Below the pieces are notes generated by a model, which did not search any database, was not told the origin of the DNA, and saw only the letters and a program-made list of their open reading frames with translations. 64,000 nt of DNA from Marinobacter lutaoensis (GTDB lineage: Bacteria; Pseudomonadota; Gammaproteobacteria; Pseudomonadales; Oleiphilaceae). The translations under genes were made by a program, and so were the position numbers. Of this stretch, positions 35,603 to 44,558 are shown one piece after another. Location of the stretch: the NCBI RefSeq assembly GCF_001981305.1, contig NZ_MSCW01000002.1:99842-163841 (forward strand). The letters run 5' to 3'. Every line of letters starts with the position of its first letter. Position 1 is the first letter of the stretch.

Positions 35603-36447
35603 GCCCCGCCCTCCTCACCGAGACGGCGCTTGCTGAGTTTGTGGGCGAACAGCAGGAATGCCATGGCCAGGGTCAGCAGAATGCTGGCGGCGGCGCCGAA
35701 CGGCCAGTTGCGGGCATCCAGAAACTGGTTCTTGATGACGTTGCCCACCAACAGGTTGCGGGAGCCACCCAGGATGTCGGGTACGAAGAACAGGCCCATG
35801 GCCGGCAGCAGCACCAGCATCACCCCCGCCAGCACTCCCGGCAGGGTCAGCGGCACAATGACATGGGCAAAGGTGGCCCAACGCCCAGCCCCCAGGTCGT
35901 GGGACGCCATCAGCAGCTCCTCCCGCAGGTCATCGAACACCGAGTACAACGGCAGAATCATGAACGGCAGCAGCAGGTAGACCAGGCCGATGATGACCGC
36001 GCCTTCGGTGTACAGCAACTTCATCGGCTCGTCGATCCAGCCCAGCGCCAGCAGGGCGTTGTTAAGCAGCCCGTTGGTGGCGAGAATCAGTTTCAGGGCA
36101 TAGGTGCGCACCAGGGAGTTGGTCCAGAACGGCACGATCAGCAGGAACACCAGCAGCACCTGGCGCTGCTTGCCGACCCGGGACAGCGCCCAGGCGAAGG
36201 GATAGCCCACCAGCAGGCAGGCCAGGGTCGTCATCACCGCCATGTACAGCGAGTGCAGGAACACCTCCAGGTAAAGCGGGTCCAGCAACTGGCGGTAGGC
36301 GTCCAGATTCAGTGGCAGGGACAGGAAACGGGCCGGATCCCGGCTCATGACGCTGGCCCCAACCACCAGCAGGTTCGGCGCCAGCACCAGGAACAACAAC
36401 CAACCCCAGACCAGTATCAGCACCGCGGTTCGGAATGGCTGCTGCAT
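35599..36447 (-). CDS. potB: Spermidine/putrescine ABC transporter permease PotB
   Basis: The 282-residue permease has PotB blocks LIVPFWTNSLVRTYALKLIL and MASHDLGAGRWATFAHVIVPLTLPG. The ATG at 36447 lies four bases past the potA stop; a TTG at 36462, overlapping potA, is the alternative start. Third line of evidence is its place between potA and potC. Confidence 0.91.
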   Translation of the reverse strand: MQQPFRTAVLILVWGWLLFLVLAPNLLVVGASVMSRDPARFLSLPLNLDAYRQLLDPLYLEVFLHSLYMAVMTTLACLLVGYPFAWALSRVGKQRQVLLVFLLIVPFWTNSLVRTYALKLILATNGLLNNALLALGWIDEPMKLLYTEGAVIIGLVYLLLPFMILPLYSVFDDLREELLMASHDLGAGRWATFAHVIVPLTLPGVLAGVMLVLLPAMGLFFVPDILGGSRNLLVGNVIKNQFLDARNWPFGAAASILLTLAMAFLLFAHKLSKRRLGEEGGA

Positions 36448-36451
36448 GGGG

Positions 36452-37573
36452 CTAGGCTTCAACGGTGCGGTCCTCCGCCGGCGTCGGGTCCACTTCCTCG
36501 GGCAGCAGCCACTCCCAGCCGTCCACCCAGCTCACTTTGACCGGTTCGCCCAGCCGGTAATCGAAAGCCGGGTCGTCCTCGTCGAAGAACTCGCTGGCCA
36601 GCACTTCCGTGCCGTCGGCCAAGTGAATGACCGAATCCAGGGTGCTGCCCTTGTAGTTGCGCTCAACGATCTTGCCGGGCAGGCCGTCGGCATCGGCCGG
36701 GTCCAGCACCCGGATGTCCTCCGGGCGCAGCAACACGTGCAGACGCTGCCCCTCGGCAACGGCGAAGGTCGGCTTGCGCAGGGTGCGGGCGAGGCCCAGC
36801 ACATCCACCCGCAGTTCATTCTCACCCACCGCGGTCACCGTACCGGGGAAAAAGTTGGTCTCGCCCACAAACCGGGCGGTAAACAGATTGGCCGGGCGCT
36901 CGTACACCTCCCGCGGCGTGCCCAGTTGCTGGATGCGGCCGTCCTTGAGCACCACCACCCGGTCGGACATGGACAGTGCCTCCTCCTGGTCGTGGGTAAC
37001 GAACACGAAGGTGATACCCAGCTCACGCTGCAGGCGCTTGAGCTCCACCTGCATGGTACGGCGCAGTTTGTAGTCGAGGGCAGACAGGGGCTCATCCAGC
37101 AGCAGCACCTTGGGACGCTTGACCACCGCCCGGGCAATGGCCACCCGCTGCTGCTGCCCCCCGGAGAGCTGATGCGGCCGACGGTTGGCGTAGTCCTCCA
37201 GCTGCACCATGGCCAAGGCCTCGCGCACCCGCTGGCGGATTTCGTCCTTCGGCCGCTTTTCCATTTTCAGGCCGTAGGCCACGTTGTCGAACACCGACAT
37301 GTGCGGGAACAGGGCGTAATGCTGGAACACCGTGTTCAAGGGCCGCCGCTCCGGCGGGGTGTGGGTCAGGTCGACGCCGGACAGGGTGATGGTGCCGGCG
37401 TCCGGCTGCTCGAACCCCGCCATCAGCCGCAGCAGGGTGGTCTTGCCGCAGCCGGACGGGCCAAGAAGCGTGATGAATTCGCCGTCGTAGATCTCCAGAT
37501 CCAGCGAATCCAGTACGGTCTTGCCATCAAATTCTTTGCTGAGATGGTGCAGGGAAAGCAGTGTCTTGTTCAT
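36452..37573 (-). CDS. potA: Spermidine/putrescine ABC transporter ATPase PotA
   Basis: A 373-residue ATPase with Walker [10 protein letters not shown] (38-46), signature [15 protein letters not shown], Walker [17 protein letters not shown], and a TOBE domain after about residue 285. It is the first gene of potABCD. Start 37573 fits PotA alignments ([15 protein letters not shown]); no obvious ribosome binding site is visible. Confidence 0.93.
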   Translation of the reverse strand: MNKTLLSLHHLSKEFDGKTVLDSLDLEIYDGEFITLLGPSGCGKTTLLRLMAGFEQPDAGTITLSGVDLTHTPPERRPLNTVFQHYALFPHMSVFDNVAYGLKMEKRPKDEIRQRVREALAMVQLEDYANRRPHQLSGGQQQRVAIARAVVKRPKVLLLDEPLSALDYKLRRTMQVELKRLQRELGITFVFVTHDQEEALSMSDRVVVLKDGRIQQLGTPREVYERPANLFTARFVGETNFFPGTVTAVGENELRVDVLGLARTLRKPTFAVAEGQRLHVLLRPEDIRVLDPADADGLPGKIVERNYKGSTLDSVIHLADGTEVLASEFFDEDDPAFDYRLGEPVKVSWVDGWEWLLPEEVDPTPAEDRTVEA

Positions 37574-37665
37574 CGGCGCTGCCCACGAAGTGAGCGGCCT
37601 ATTTTGCAAGAAACTGTCGCAAACCTAAAGGGGTGCGGGCTTCGGATTTTCCGGACGGTGCAAGC

Positions 37666-37688
37666 GCCCCGGCCCAGCAGGCCGGGGC
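37666..37688 (-). terminator. Terminator-like hairpin after the TakP-like gene
   Basis: GCCCCGGCC (37666-37674) and GGCCGGGGC (37680-37688) form a perfect 9-bp stem with a 5-base loop just after the takP-like stop, insulating potA. The following minus-strand bases are not strongly T-rich. Confidence 0.65.
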
Positions 37689-37695
37689 CTGGGCG

Positions 37696-38766
37696 TCACT
37701 GGCCAGCGACGCTCTCCAGATAAGCCTTGTCGGAGATGTTGACCCAGGGACGGATCTGTTTCAGGTACTCGCGCTGGGAGGTGATGATGCGCTTGGCCAT
37801 CGGGTCCTTCTCGGCGAACTCGTTCAGTAGCCGGTTGGTGGTCTCGCGCAGGGCCTGGATCACGTCCGGCGGGAACACCTTGTGCGTCACGTCGGGGTAA
37901 TCCGCCTTCATGCGTGACCAGGCCACGCCGCTCTCATGCATGCTCTGGATGTACATATCGTAGGCAGCCGTGCGCATCGCCACCGTCAGGATCTGCCGGA
38001 TGTCCTCGGGCAACCGCTCCCAGGTCTTCTTGTTGACCAGGAACTGGACCTCGGCGGACGGCTCCTGCCAGCCGGAGTAGTAGTACTTGGCGATCTGGTG
38101 GAAGCCCATGGGGAAATCCAGGGCCGGGCCGACCCATTCCACCGCGTCGATCACGCCCCGTTCCAGGGAGGTGTACAGCTCGCCCGGCGGCAGGTTGGTG
38201 ACCGCCACGCCCAGCTCGCTCATCACTTCGCCGGCGAAGCCCGGCGTCCGCATTTTCAGACCCTTGAGGTCCTCCAGGGAGTTGATCTCCTTGCGGAACC
38301 AGCCGCCCATCTGGTTGCCGGTGTTGCCGCCCGGGAAGGACAGCAGGCCGTAGGGCTCATACACCTCCTGCATCAACTCCATGCCACCGCCATGATAGAA
38401 CCAGGCATACATCTCCGGGGCGATCAGCCCGAACGGGATGGTGGTGAAGTACATGGCGTTGGGAATGGTGCCCTTGTAGTAGTAGGAGGCGGTGTGCCCC
38501 ATGTCGTACTGACCATTGCGCACCAGGTCGAAGATACCGAAAGGCGCCTTGTGCTTGTTGGCGGCATCGATGCGCACCGTCACCCGGCCATCGGACATGG
38601 CCTCGGCCAGTTCGGCGAAGCGTTTGGTGGTGTCCCCCAGGATCGGGGAATTCGGGCCCCAGGTCTGGGCCAGTTTCAGGGTGTAGTGTTCCTCCGCCGA
38701 GGCCGAGAAGGACAAGGCCGCCAGCGCTAGCATACCCGCGGCAAGGAAGGTGTTTCGCAGACTCAT
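37696..38766 (-). CDS. Orphan TRAP binding protein, TakP-like (2-keto acid type)
   Basis: The 356-residue periplasmic protein has a clear signal peptide (ending SFSASA) and TakP-type features: FAELAEAMSDGRVTVRI, ERGVIDAVEWVGPALDFPMGF and AKYYYSGWQEPSAEVQFLVN. TakP proteins bind 2-keto acids such as pyruvate with a sodium ion. The start at 38766 is supported by GGAAG upstream and the signal peptide. No DctQM genes are adjacent; a chemoreceptor gene lies just upstream on the same strand, 65 bp away, so it may serve an unlinked permease or chemotaxis. Confidence 0.88.
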   Translation of the reverse strand: MSLRNTFLAAGMLALAALSFSASAEEHYTLKLAQTWGPNSPILGDTTKRFAELAEAMSDGRVTVRIDAANKHKAPFGIFDLVRNGQYDMGHTASYYYKGTIPNAMYFTTIPFGLIAPEMYAWFYHGGGMELMQEVYEPYGLLSFPGGNTGNQMGGWFRKEINSLEDLKGLKMRTPGFAGEVMSELGVAVTNLPPGELYTSLERGVIDAVEWVGPALDFPMGFHQIAKYYYSGWQEPSAEVQFLVNKKTWERLPEDIRQILTVAMRTAAYDMYIQSMHESGVAWSRMKADYPDVTHKVFPPDVIQALRETTNRLLNEFAEKDPMAKRIITSQREYLKQIRPWVNISDKAYLESVAGQ

Positions 38767-38831
38767 TGTGTTGACTTCCGTTGTTATTGGTGGTGACTCC
38801 CGGTTGGAACCGGAGCCCCATCTTAGCATCA

Positions 38832-40508
38832 TCACACCTTGAACTGACCAACCAGTTCGCGCAGGTTTTCGCCCAGGCGCGCCAGCTCGTGGCTGGCCTC
38901 GTTGGTCTGGGTGACCCCGGTGCCACTGCGCTGGGCCGCGTCGACGATGCGCACGACGTTCTGGTTGATTTCCTCGGCCACCTGGCTCTGTTGTTCCGCC
39001 GCGGTGGCGATCTGGGTGACCTGGTCGTGGATCTGGGTCACCGAGTTTTCGATGGTGCGCAACGCGTCGGTGGCGTGATTGATGCGTTCCACCGTGGCGT
39101 CGGAGCTCTTGCGGGAATTGTTCATGCGCTCCACCGCCGCCCGCGATTCGGCCACGAAGCCGTCGATCATTTCCCGGATCTGGTCGGCGGACTCGGCGCT
39201 GCGTTTGGCCAGTTGCCGGACCTCGTCGGCCACCACCGAGAAGCCCCGGCCGTGCTCGCCCGCCCGGGCCGCCTCGATGGCCGCGTTCAGGGCCAGCAGG
39301 TTGGTCTGCTCGGTGACGGCATGGATGACATCCAGCACGCCCTGAATCTCATCCGACTTTTCCGCCAGCGCGTCGATGGAGCGTGCGGTTTCCAGCATCT
39401 CCGACGACAGCTGGTTGACCGCACCCTGGGCGGCGACGATGGTGGCGCCACCCTCGCGGGCCATGCGATCGGCGTCGGACGCGGCGCGCTCGGCATCACT
39501 GGCGTTGCCCGCAATCTGCTGGATGGTGGCGGCCATTTCGTTGATGGCGGAGGCGATCTGGTCGGTCTCCGACCCCTGTTCCTCCACCGACTGGCGGGTC
39601 TCGTTGGCCACCGAGCTCAGCTCCTCGGCAGCGGACGCCAGCTGCTCGGTGGTCTTGCCGACCTCCCGCATGGTGTCCTGGATCTTCACCACGAAGTGGT
39701 TGAAACGCCGGCCAAGTTCGGCCAGCTCGTCGGTGCCATCCTCGGGCAGGCGCTGGCGCAGGTCGCCGTCACCGTCGGCGATGTCCTTCATCAGCTCCGA
39801 CACCCGGTTGAGCGGCTGACTGACGGTACGCCCCACGAAGGCGCCGATCAGCAGGGACACGACAATGACCACGGCGGCGGTGAGCACGGTGGAGATCAGG
39901 GCATCCGCCATCGCCTCGTCGATCTCGGCCCGAGTGGCCGCCACTTCCGCCTCGATGTCGGTGACGTAGACACCCGCTCCGATCATCCAGTCCCAGCCGG
40001 GGATGACCGTGGAATAGGAGATCTTGGGCTCTTCCTTGCCGGAGGCCGGGTTGATCCAGGAGTAAGAATAAAAGCCGTCGCCCCCCGCCGCCCGGAACAG
40101 ATCCGCCACCAGTTGGCGGACCTTCGGATGGGTGGTCGGGCCTTCCTTGGACGGGTCCGGCGCGTAGGCGAGATTGTAGACATCCCGGGTGTAGGCAAAC
40201 ACGTAGTTGGTCTTGTCGAAACGGATGGAGCGCAGACGCGAGGCGGCTTCCGCCTTGGCCTCCTCCTCGCTCAGATCCGGATCGTTCTTGGCTTCCAGCA
40301 CCACCGCCTTGGCCGCTCCGACCAGGTCCTGAAGGCCGCGTTTGCGTGACTCGATCAGGCGGTCTTCCAGGCGCTGGAGCTCGGCCTGGCCGTTGGCTCG
40401 GATTTCACTGACGGTAATCCAGGACAGGACACCGGCGGTTAGGAGGACGGGCACCAGGATGGCCAGCAGCAGGCGGGTCCGAATGCGAAGGTGATTCAGG
40501 AAGCTCAT
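38832..40508 (-). CDS. Methyl-accepting chemotaxis protein with Cache sensor
   Basis: The 558-residue receptor has a first membrane helix (about 13-33), a periplasmic single-Cache-type domain (about 35-200, with RSIRFDKTNYVFAYT and IPGWDWMIGAGVY), a second helix (about 207-228), HAMP (about 230-282) and a signalling domain with tip [19 protein letters not shown]. Such Cache domains often sense small organic acids. It is directly upstream of the orphan TakP-like binding protein and probably cotranscribed. Confidence 0.92.
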   Translation of the reverse strand: MSFLNHLRIRTRLLLAILVPVLLTAGVLSWITVSEIRANGQAELQRLEDRLIESRKRGLQDLVGAAKAVVLEAKNDPDLSEEEAKAEAASRLRSIRFDKTNYVFAYTRDVYNLAYAPDPSKEGPTTHPKVRQLVADLFRAAGGDGFYSYSWINPASGKEEPKISYSTVIPGWDWMIGAGVYVTDIEAEVAATRAEIDEAMADALISTVLTAAVVIVVSLLIGAFVGRTVSQPLNRVSELMKDIADGDGDLRQRLPEDGTDELAELGRRFNHFVVKIQDTMREVGKTTEQLASAAEELSSVANETRQSVEEQGSETDQIASAINEMAATIQQIAGNASDAERAASDADRMAREGGATIVAAQGAVNQLSSEMLETARSIDALAEKSDEIQGVLDVIHAVTEQTNLLALNAAIEAARAGEHGRGFSVVADEVRQLAKRSAESADQIREMIDGFVAESRAAVERMNNSRKSSDATVERINHATDALRTIENSVTQIHDQVTQIATAAEQQSQVAEEINQNVVRIVDAAQRSGTGVTQTNEASHELARLGENLRELVGQFKV

Positions 40509-40637
40509 AGGACCAATCTCTCAAAACTAATTATTGTGTGTTTGAATTATCCACGGAATTCGCCGGCGAACCGTTCCAGTTTGTAAAACGTCCGTAAACC
40601 ACCCCGGGCGGGAGGACAGTCGCCACGAATCCGGTTA

Positions 40638-40651
40638 AGCTGTGCACAGCT
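40638..40651. promoter_or_regulatory. 14-bp perfect palindrome upstream of the SixA-CHAD gene
   Basis: AGCTGTGCACAGCT is a perfect palindrome in the 209-bp gap between the divergent chemoreceptor and the SixA-CHAD gene, 66 bp before the latter. It could be an operator. Nothing else in the gap was recognised. Confidence 0.45.
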
Positions 40652-40717
40652 CAGTTCGTCGCTGATTGCGTATCGACCGTTGCCGGAGAGACTTGAACGT
40701 CTTCCACGGACCCATTC

Positions 40718-42046
40718 ATGAAGCAGCTGTTCCTGATCCGCCACGCCAAGTCCAGCTGGGACGATCCCCAGTGCCAGGACCGGGACCGCCCCCTCAACCC
40801 CCGGGGAGAACGGCAGCTGCCCCCGCTGGCACACGCCCTGGCCCACTGCGGCGCCTTCTCCGGCACGGTCTACGCCAGCGACGCGGTCCGCGCCCGTCGC
40901 ACCCTCGAGGGCATCCTGCCCGGGGACCTGCCAGCACAGCGGGTGCAGGTGTGCCCCGAGCTTTACACGTTCGACTACCGGCGTCTATTACACTGGCTGC
41001 AGCGCCGGGACGATCCACAGGACACCCTGGCTCTGGTCGGCCACAACCCCGCCCTGCTGGAACTGGCCGCCACCCTGCTGGGCCAGCCGCTGGCAAAACT
41101 GCCGACCGCCAGCTTCGTCGAGATTCGGCTGCCGGTCTCCGCCTGGCGTGAGCTGGGCCCCGGGCAGGGCCGGCTGGAACGGCTGCTGACGCCCCGCGAC
41201 TTCAGCTACGCCCAGTTCGCCCGCAAGCAACGCAAACATCCGGACAACCCCGGCAGCCTGCCCGCCACCCTCACCCACCTGCTGGCATGGATGCGCCGCC
41301 TGGAACCGGGCATCCGCACCGGCCTCGACGACGAGTTCCTGCACCAGTACCGGGTTGCCATCCGCCGCTCCCGCGCCCTGGCCGAGGCCCTACTGGACGT
41401 CACCCCCAACCCCACCCTGGCGCGATCGGTCCGCCATTTGCGCCAGCATGCCCGGGCGACGGGCCGGCTCCGAGACCTGCATGTTTTCCTGGCCGAACTG
41501 GCCACCTGGGACGACACCCGCGGCACCGCACCCCCGGCGCTGTCCGCCTGGCTCCGGGCCGAAGCCGACCGGGCACACCGGCGTTTCGTGCATCGGCTCG
41601 ACGGCAGGCGTTACCATGACCATCTGGACGAATGGCAGCGCCTGATCGAATCGGGCCGCTTCCGCCGGCTGTCGGAACAGCTGGACGCCCGCGCCATCCG
41701 GCAGGCGGTGGCGCGCCGCATCCGCACGTTCAACCGGCACACCGTGGAACTGCTGCACACGGCGCCGGACGAAGACATCCATCGCCTGAGGAAACAGCTC
41801 AAACGCATCCGTTACCTGATGGAGCTGAACCCCGAGCACTGGCGGGACCGGCTGAAAGCACTCCGACAGCGCCAGGAGCTGTATGGCCGCTTCCAGGACC
41901 GCCACGTTCAGATTGAGTGGCTGGACAGCTTCCGGGCCCAGGCCCCAGCCAAGCTGGTGGCCGCGACGGCGCCTCTGAGGGGACGCCTGAGCCGGGACAA
42001 GACCGCCCTCCGGCGCCAGATTCTGGCCCAGGGAGGGTTGCTCTGA
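40718..42046 (+). CDS. SixA-type histidine phosphatase fused to a CHAD domain
   Basis: The 442-residue product has two parts. Residues 1-155 are a SixA-like histidine phosphatase with the RHA motif (Arg8-His9-Ala10) and the second catalytic histidine in GHNP (His109). From about residue 180 to the end is a CHAD domain, a helical conserved-histidine domain that binds polyphosphate, with LHQYRVAIRRSRALAEALL and IHRLRKQLKRIRYLMEL. SixA acts on phosphohistidine proteins of phosphorelays or the nitrogen PTS. No signal peptide; cytoplasmic. The fusion suggests phosphatase activity tied to polyphosphate, which is inference. Confidence 0.87.
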   Translation: MKQLFLIRHAKSSWDDPQCQDRDRPLNPRGERQLPPLAHALAHCGAFSGTVYASDAVRARRTLEGILPGDLPAQRVQVCPELYTFDYRRLLHWLQRRDDPQDTLALVGHNPALLELAATLLGQPLAKLPTASFVEIRLPVSAWRELGPGQGRLERLLTPRDFSYAQFARKQRKHPDNPGSLPATLTHLLAWMRRLEPGIRTGLDDEFLHQYRVAIRRSRALAEALLDVTPNPTLARSVRHLRQHARATGRLRDLHVFLAELATWDDTRGTAPPALSAWLRAEADRAHRRFVHRLDGRRYHDHLDEWQRLIESGRFRRLSEQLDARAIRQAVARRIRTFNRHTVELLHTAPDEDIHRLRKQLKRIRYLMELNPEHWRDRLKALRQRQELYGRFQDRHVQIEWLDSFRAQAPAKLVAATAPLRGRLSRDKTALRRQILAQGGLL

Positions 42047-42107
42047 ATCCGGACCGACACATACCGTAGTACCTTGAACCGCCGTACCCGACACTGGAGG
42101 ACACACC

Positions 42108-42488
42108 ATGAAAACCGCTCACGACCTGGTCGCCGAGGCCAAGCAGCACATTCAGGAGATCCCGCTGGCACAGGCCGAGGAGGCCATTCGCCAGGCCGAC
42201 CTGTTGGTGGATGTCCGGGACCCGGACGAATACCGGAACAGCCACATCCCGGGCGCGATCAACATTTCCCGGGGCCTGCTGGAGTTCAAGTTCACCAACG
42301 ATCCGTCCCTGGAAAACCGGGATCTGAACATCGTGCTCTACTGCAAGACGTCCGGACGCGCGGCGCTGAGCGCCAAGGCCCTGAAGGAGATGGGCTATCG
42401 CAACGTTCAGTCGATCGAAGGCGGCTTCGACGCCTGGCAAGCCGCCGGCAAGGCCACGGCCCAACCCGAACTGCCGGCCTTCGAGTAA
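42108..42488 (+). CDS. Rhodanese-like sulfurtransferase
   Basis: A 126-residue single rhodanese domain with the first signature LVDVRDPDEYRNSHIPGAINI and a six-residue active loop starting at Cys79 (CKTSGR). It probably carries persulfide sulfur in the cytoplasm. GGAG precedes the ATG. Substrate unknown; neighbours do not explain it. Confidence 0.88.
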   Translation: MKTAHDLVAEAKQHIQEIPLAQAEEAIRQADLLVDVRDPDEYRNSHIPGAINISRGLLEFKFTNDPSLENRDLNIVLYCKTSGRAALSAKALKEMGYRNVQSIEGGFDAWQAAGKATAQPELPAFE

Positions 42489-42533
42489 GACTGGCACCGG
42501 CATCCCCGCAACGACACGCATCCCGTCACCACC

Positions 42534-43496
42534 ATGGACAAGCGCATCCCCCTGCAGAACCTCCCGAACCGGGCCGACGGCCCCGAAGGCACCGTCTCCG
42601 ACCAGGGGCTGCAGGCGGTGCTCGACAACCTGGATGCCCTGGTGTACGTGTCCGACCTGGACACCTACGAGCTGCTCTACATGAACGCCTACGGCCGCAG
42701 GATCTGGGGGGACCGGCAGGGGCAGAAATGCTGGCAGGTACTCCAAGGCAACGACGGTCCGTGCAGCTTCTGCACCAACTCCAAGCTGGTGGGCGCGGAC
42801 GGCGAGCCGCGACCGCCCTACATCTGGGAGTTCCAGAACATTCTGGACAAACGCTGGTACCAGTGCCGGGACCGGGCCATCCGCTGGACCGACGGCCGGC
42901 TGGTGCGGATGGAAATCACCACCGACATCACCGAACGCAAGGAAATGGAGCTGGCGCTCAAGGCCGCGCACGCCAAGGCCCGGGCCGCAGCCCTGGAGGA
43001 TGAACTGACCGGACTGCACAACCGGCGCGCGTTCTTCGAGCTGGGCAGCCAGATGCTCAAGCAGGCACGCCGGCGCCAGGCCCCCTTGGCCATCCTGATG
43101 TTCGATCTGGATCACTTCAAGGTGATCAACGACACCCACGGCCACGAAGCCGGCGACGCGGTGTTGCGCCGGGTCGGCCAGCTGCTGCGGGACCGGGTGC
43201 GTGAATCCGACATCGCCGCCCGCATCGGCGGCGAGGAGTTCGCGCTGCTGCTGCCGGACACCGACGAACGGGAGGCCACCGAGCTTGCCGACCGCATGTT
43301 GCGGCTGCTGCGGACCATCCAGGTCGATCACCGGCACAGCCTGATCCAGCCGACCGCCAGCTTCGGTCTGGCCATGATGGGCCCGGGCGAGCAGCATCTG
43401 GAACGGCTGCTGTCCCAGGCGGACCAGGCCATGTATCTGTCCAAGTCCCGGGGCCGGGACCGGCTCAGCCTCTACCCCGGTCCGTCGGCCGCCTGA
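42534..43496 (+). CDS. PAS-GGDEF diguanylate cyclase with a cysteine motif
   Basis: The 320-residue cytoplasmic protein has an N-terminal PAS domain (about 20-140) followed by a GGDEF domain. The active site is GGEEF (232-236), with RESD five residues upstream as the inhibitory I-site. The PAS domain carries Cys66, Cys77 and Cys80 in a C-X10-C-X2-C arrangement, which could bind a metal or sense redox state (inference). It lies 45 bp behind the rhodanese gene. Confidence 0.9.
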   Translation: MDKRIPLQNLPNRADGPEGTVSDQGLQAVLDNLDALVYVSDLDTYELLYMNAYGRRIWGDRQGQKCWQVLQGNDGPCSFCTNSKLVGADGEPRPPYIWEFQNILDKRWYQCRDRAIRWTDGRLVRMEITTDITERKEMELALKAAHAKARAAALEDELTGLHNRRAFFELGSQMLKQARRRQAPLAILMFDLDHFKVINDTHGHEAGDAVLRRVGQLLRDRVRESDIAARIGGEEFALLLPDTDEREATELADRMLRLLRTIQVDHRHSLIQPTASFGLAMMGPGEQHLERLLSQADQAMYLSKSRGRDRLSLYPGPSAA

Positions 43497-43505
43497 GCGG
43501 GACGC

Positions 43506-43931
43506 TTAGGGGCGCCGGGTCACCGCCATGGTCAGGCGCGACACGCAGGTGGTCCGGCCCTGCTCGTCTTCCAGGCGGATGTCCCAGACCTGGGTCTTGC
43601 CACCAATGTGAATGGCGGTGGCGGTGCCGTACACCCAGCCCTTGCTGACCGGCCGAATGTGGTTGGCGTTGATCTCCAGCCCCACCGCCACCGTGTTCGG
43701 GTCACGCAGACAGCAGTTGGCGGCCATGCTGCCGAGGGTTTCCGCCAGCAGCACCGAGGCGCCCCCGTGCAGGATGCCGAACGGCTGCACGGTGCGCTCG
43801 TCCACCGGCATGCGCCCTTTCACGTAATTGTCGCCAACTTCCAGGTATTCGATGCCCAGATGCCCCACGGCGGTCTTCCGGCTGGCTTCGGTCATCTGTT
43901 CGATGTTCGGGGTAACGGTCCAGATTGCCAT
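43506..43931 (-). CDS. Hotdog-fold thioesterase (YdiI/PaaI type)
   Basis: A 141-residue hotdog protein. FGILHGGASVLLAETLGSMAA contains the HGG oxyanion region (His55) and Glu64, the catalytic carboxylate of YdiI/EntH-type acyl-CoA thioesterases; EINANHIRPV is the second family block. Likely hydrolyses an aromatic or beta-oxidation acyl-CoA. It is convergent with the GGDEF gene, nine bases apart. Confidence 0.87.
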   Translation of the reverse strand: MAIWTVTPNIEQMTEASRKTAVGHLGIEYLEVGDNYVKGRMPVDERTVQPFGILHGGASVLLAETLGSMAANCCLRDPNTVAVGLEINANHIRPVSKGWVYGTATAIHIGGKTQVWDIRLEDEQGRTTCVSRLTMAVTRRP

Positions 43932-44074
43932 GAATAAGGGTTCTCCAAGGTGGAACTTTCTGTACGGTTGACTGTCCTCAGAAGTCTATACGGGTAGCAT
44001 GCTCACCACCACGCTTTTGTCAGGGAGCTTACCGGGACATTCGTCCCAAACCATAAACCAGAGAGGGAACCATC

Positions 44075-44539
44075 ATGAAACGATCCGGCATCGCGACCGC
44101 CTACACTTTTGCCGCCTGTCTCGCCTCGCCCGCGCTGGCGCAGATGAGCGTGGAGGACCAGATCGAAACGCGCCAGGCCGCCTTTCAGTTCGCGGCCTGG
44201 AACATGGGCAAGATCAAGGCTCAGGTGGTGGACGGCAGTGTCGCCTACAACCCCGAGCAGATGCAGGCGGCGGCCAACGCCGTGGCGGCGGTGGCGAACT
44301 CCGGGCTGGGCTCGCTGTTCGGCCCCGGCACCGGCATGGACCAAGCCGACGGCACCAAGCTGAAGCCGGCGTTCTTCGATGAGCCGGACAAGGCCCGCGA
44401 GATCGCCATCCGCTTCGCCCAGGAAGCCAGCAAATTGCAGGCAGTGGCACGCGCCGGTGACGCCGATGCCCTGGCCCAGCAGTTCCGCGCCGTGGGCCAG
44501 AGCTGCAAGGCCTGCCACGACCGCTACCGCGCCAAGTAA
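44075..44539 (+). CDS. Cytochrome c'
   Basis: The 154-residue product has a signal peptide (ending SPALAQ) and a single C-terminal heme site CKACH (Cys144, Cys147, His148) followed by DRYRAK, the layout of the four-helix periplasmic cytochrome c'. These proteins bind NO and CO and are linked to nitric oxide protection. GAGAGGG precedes the ATG. The convergent cytochrome b561 gene is a common companion. Confidence 0.93.
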   Translation: MKRSGIATAYTFAACLASPALAQMSVEDQIETRQAAFQFAAWNMGKIKAQVVDGSVAYNPEQMQAAANAVAAVANSGLGSLFGPGTGMDQADGTKLKPAFFDEPDKAREIAIRFAQEASKLQAVARAGDADALAQQFRAVGQSCKACHDRYRAK

Positions 44540-44558
44540 CGGCGCGGCGCCATCCCGG

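Noticed and set aside
40509..40717. Sigma-28 flagellar promoter for the chemoreceptors
   Set aside because: No TAAA-N15-GCCGATAA-like pattern with acceptable spacing was found upstream of either receptor gene.
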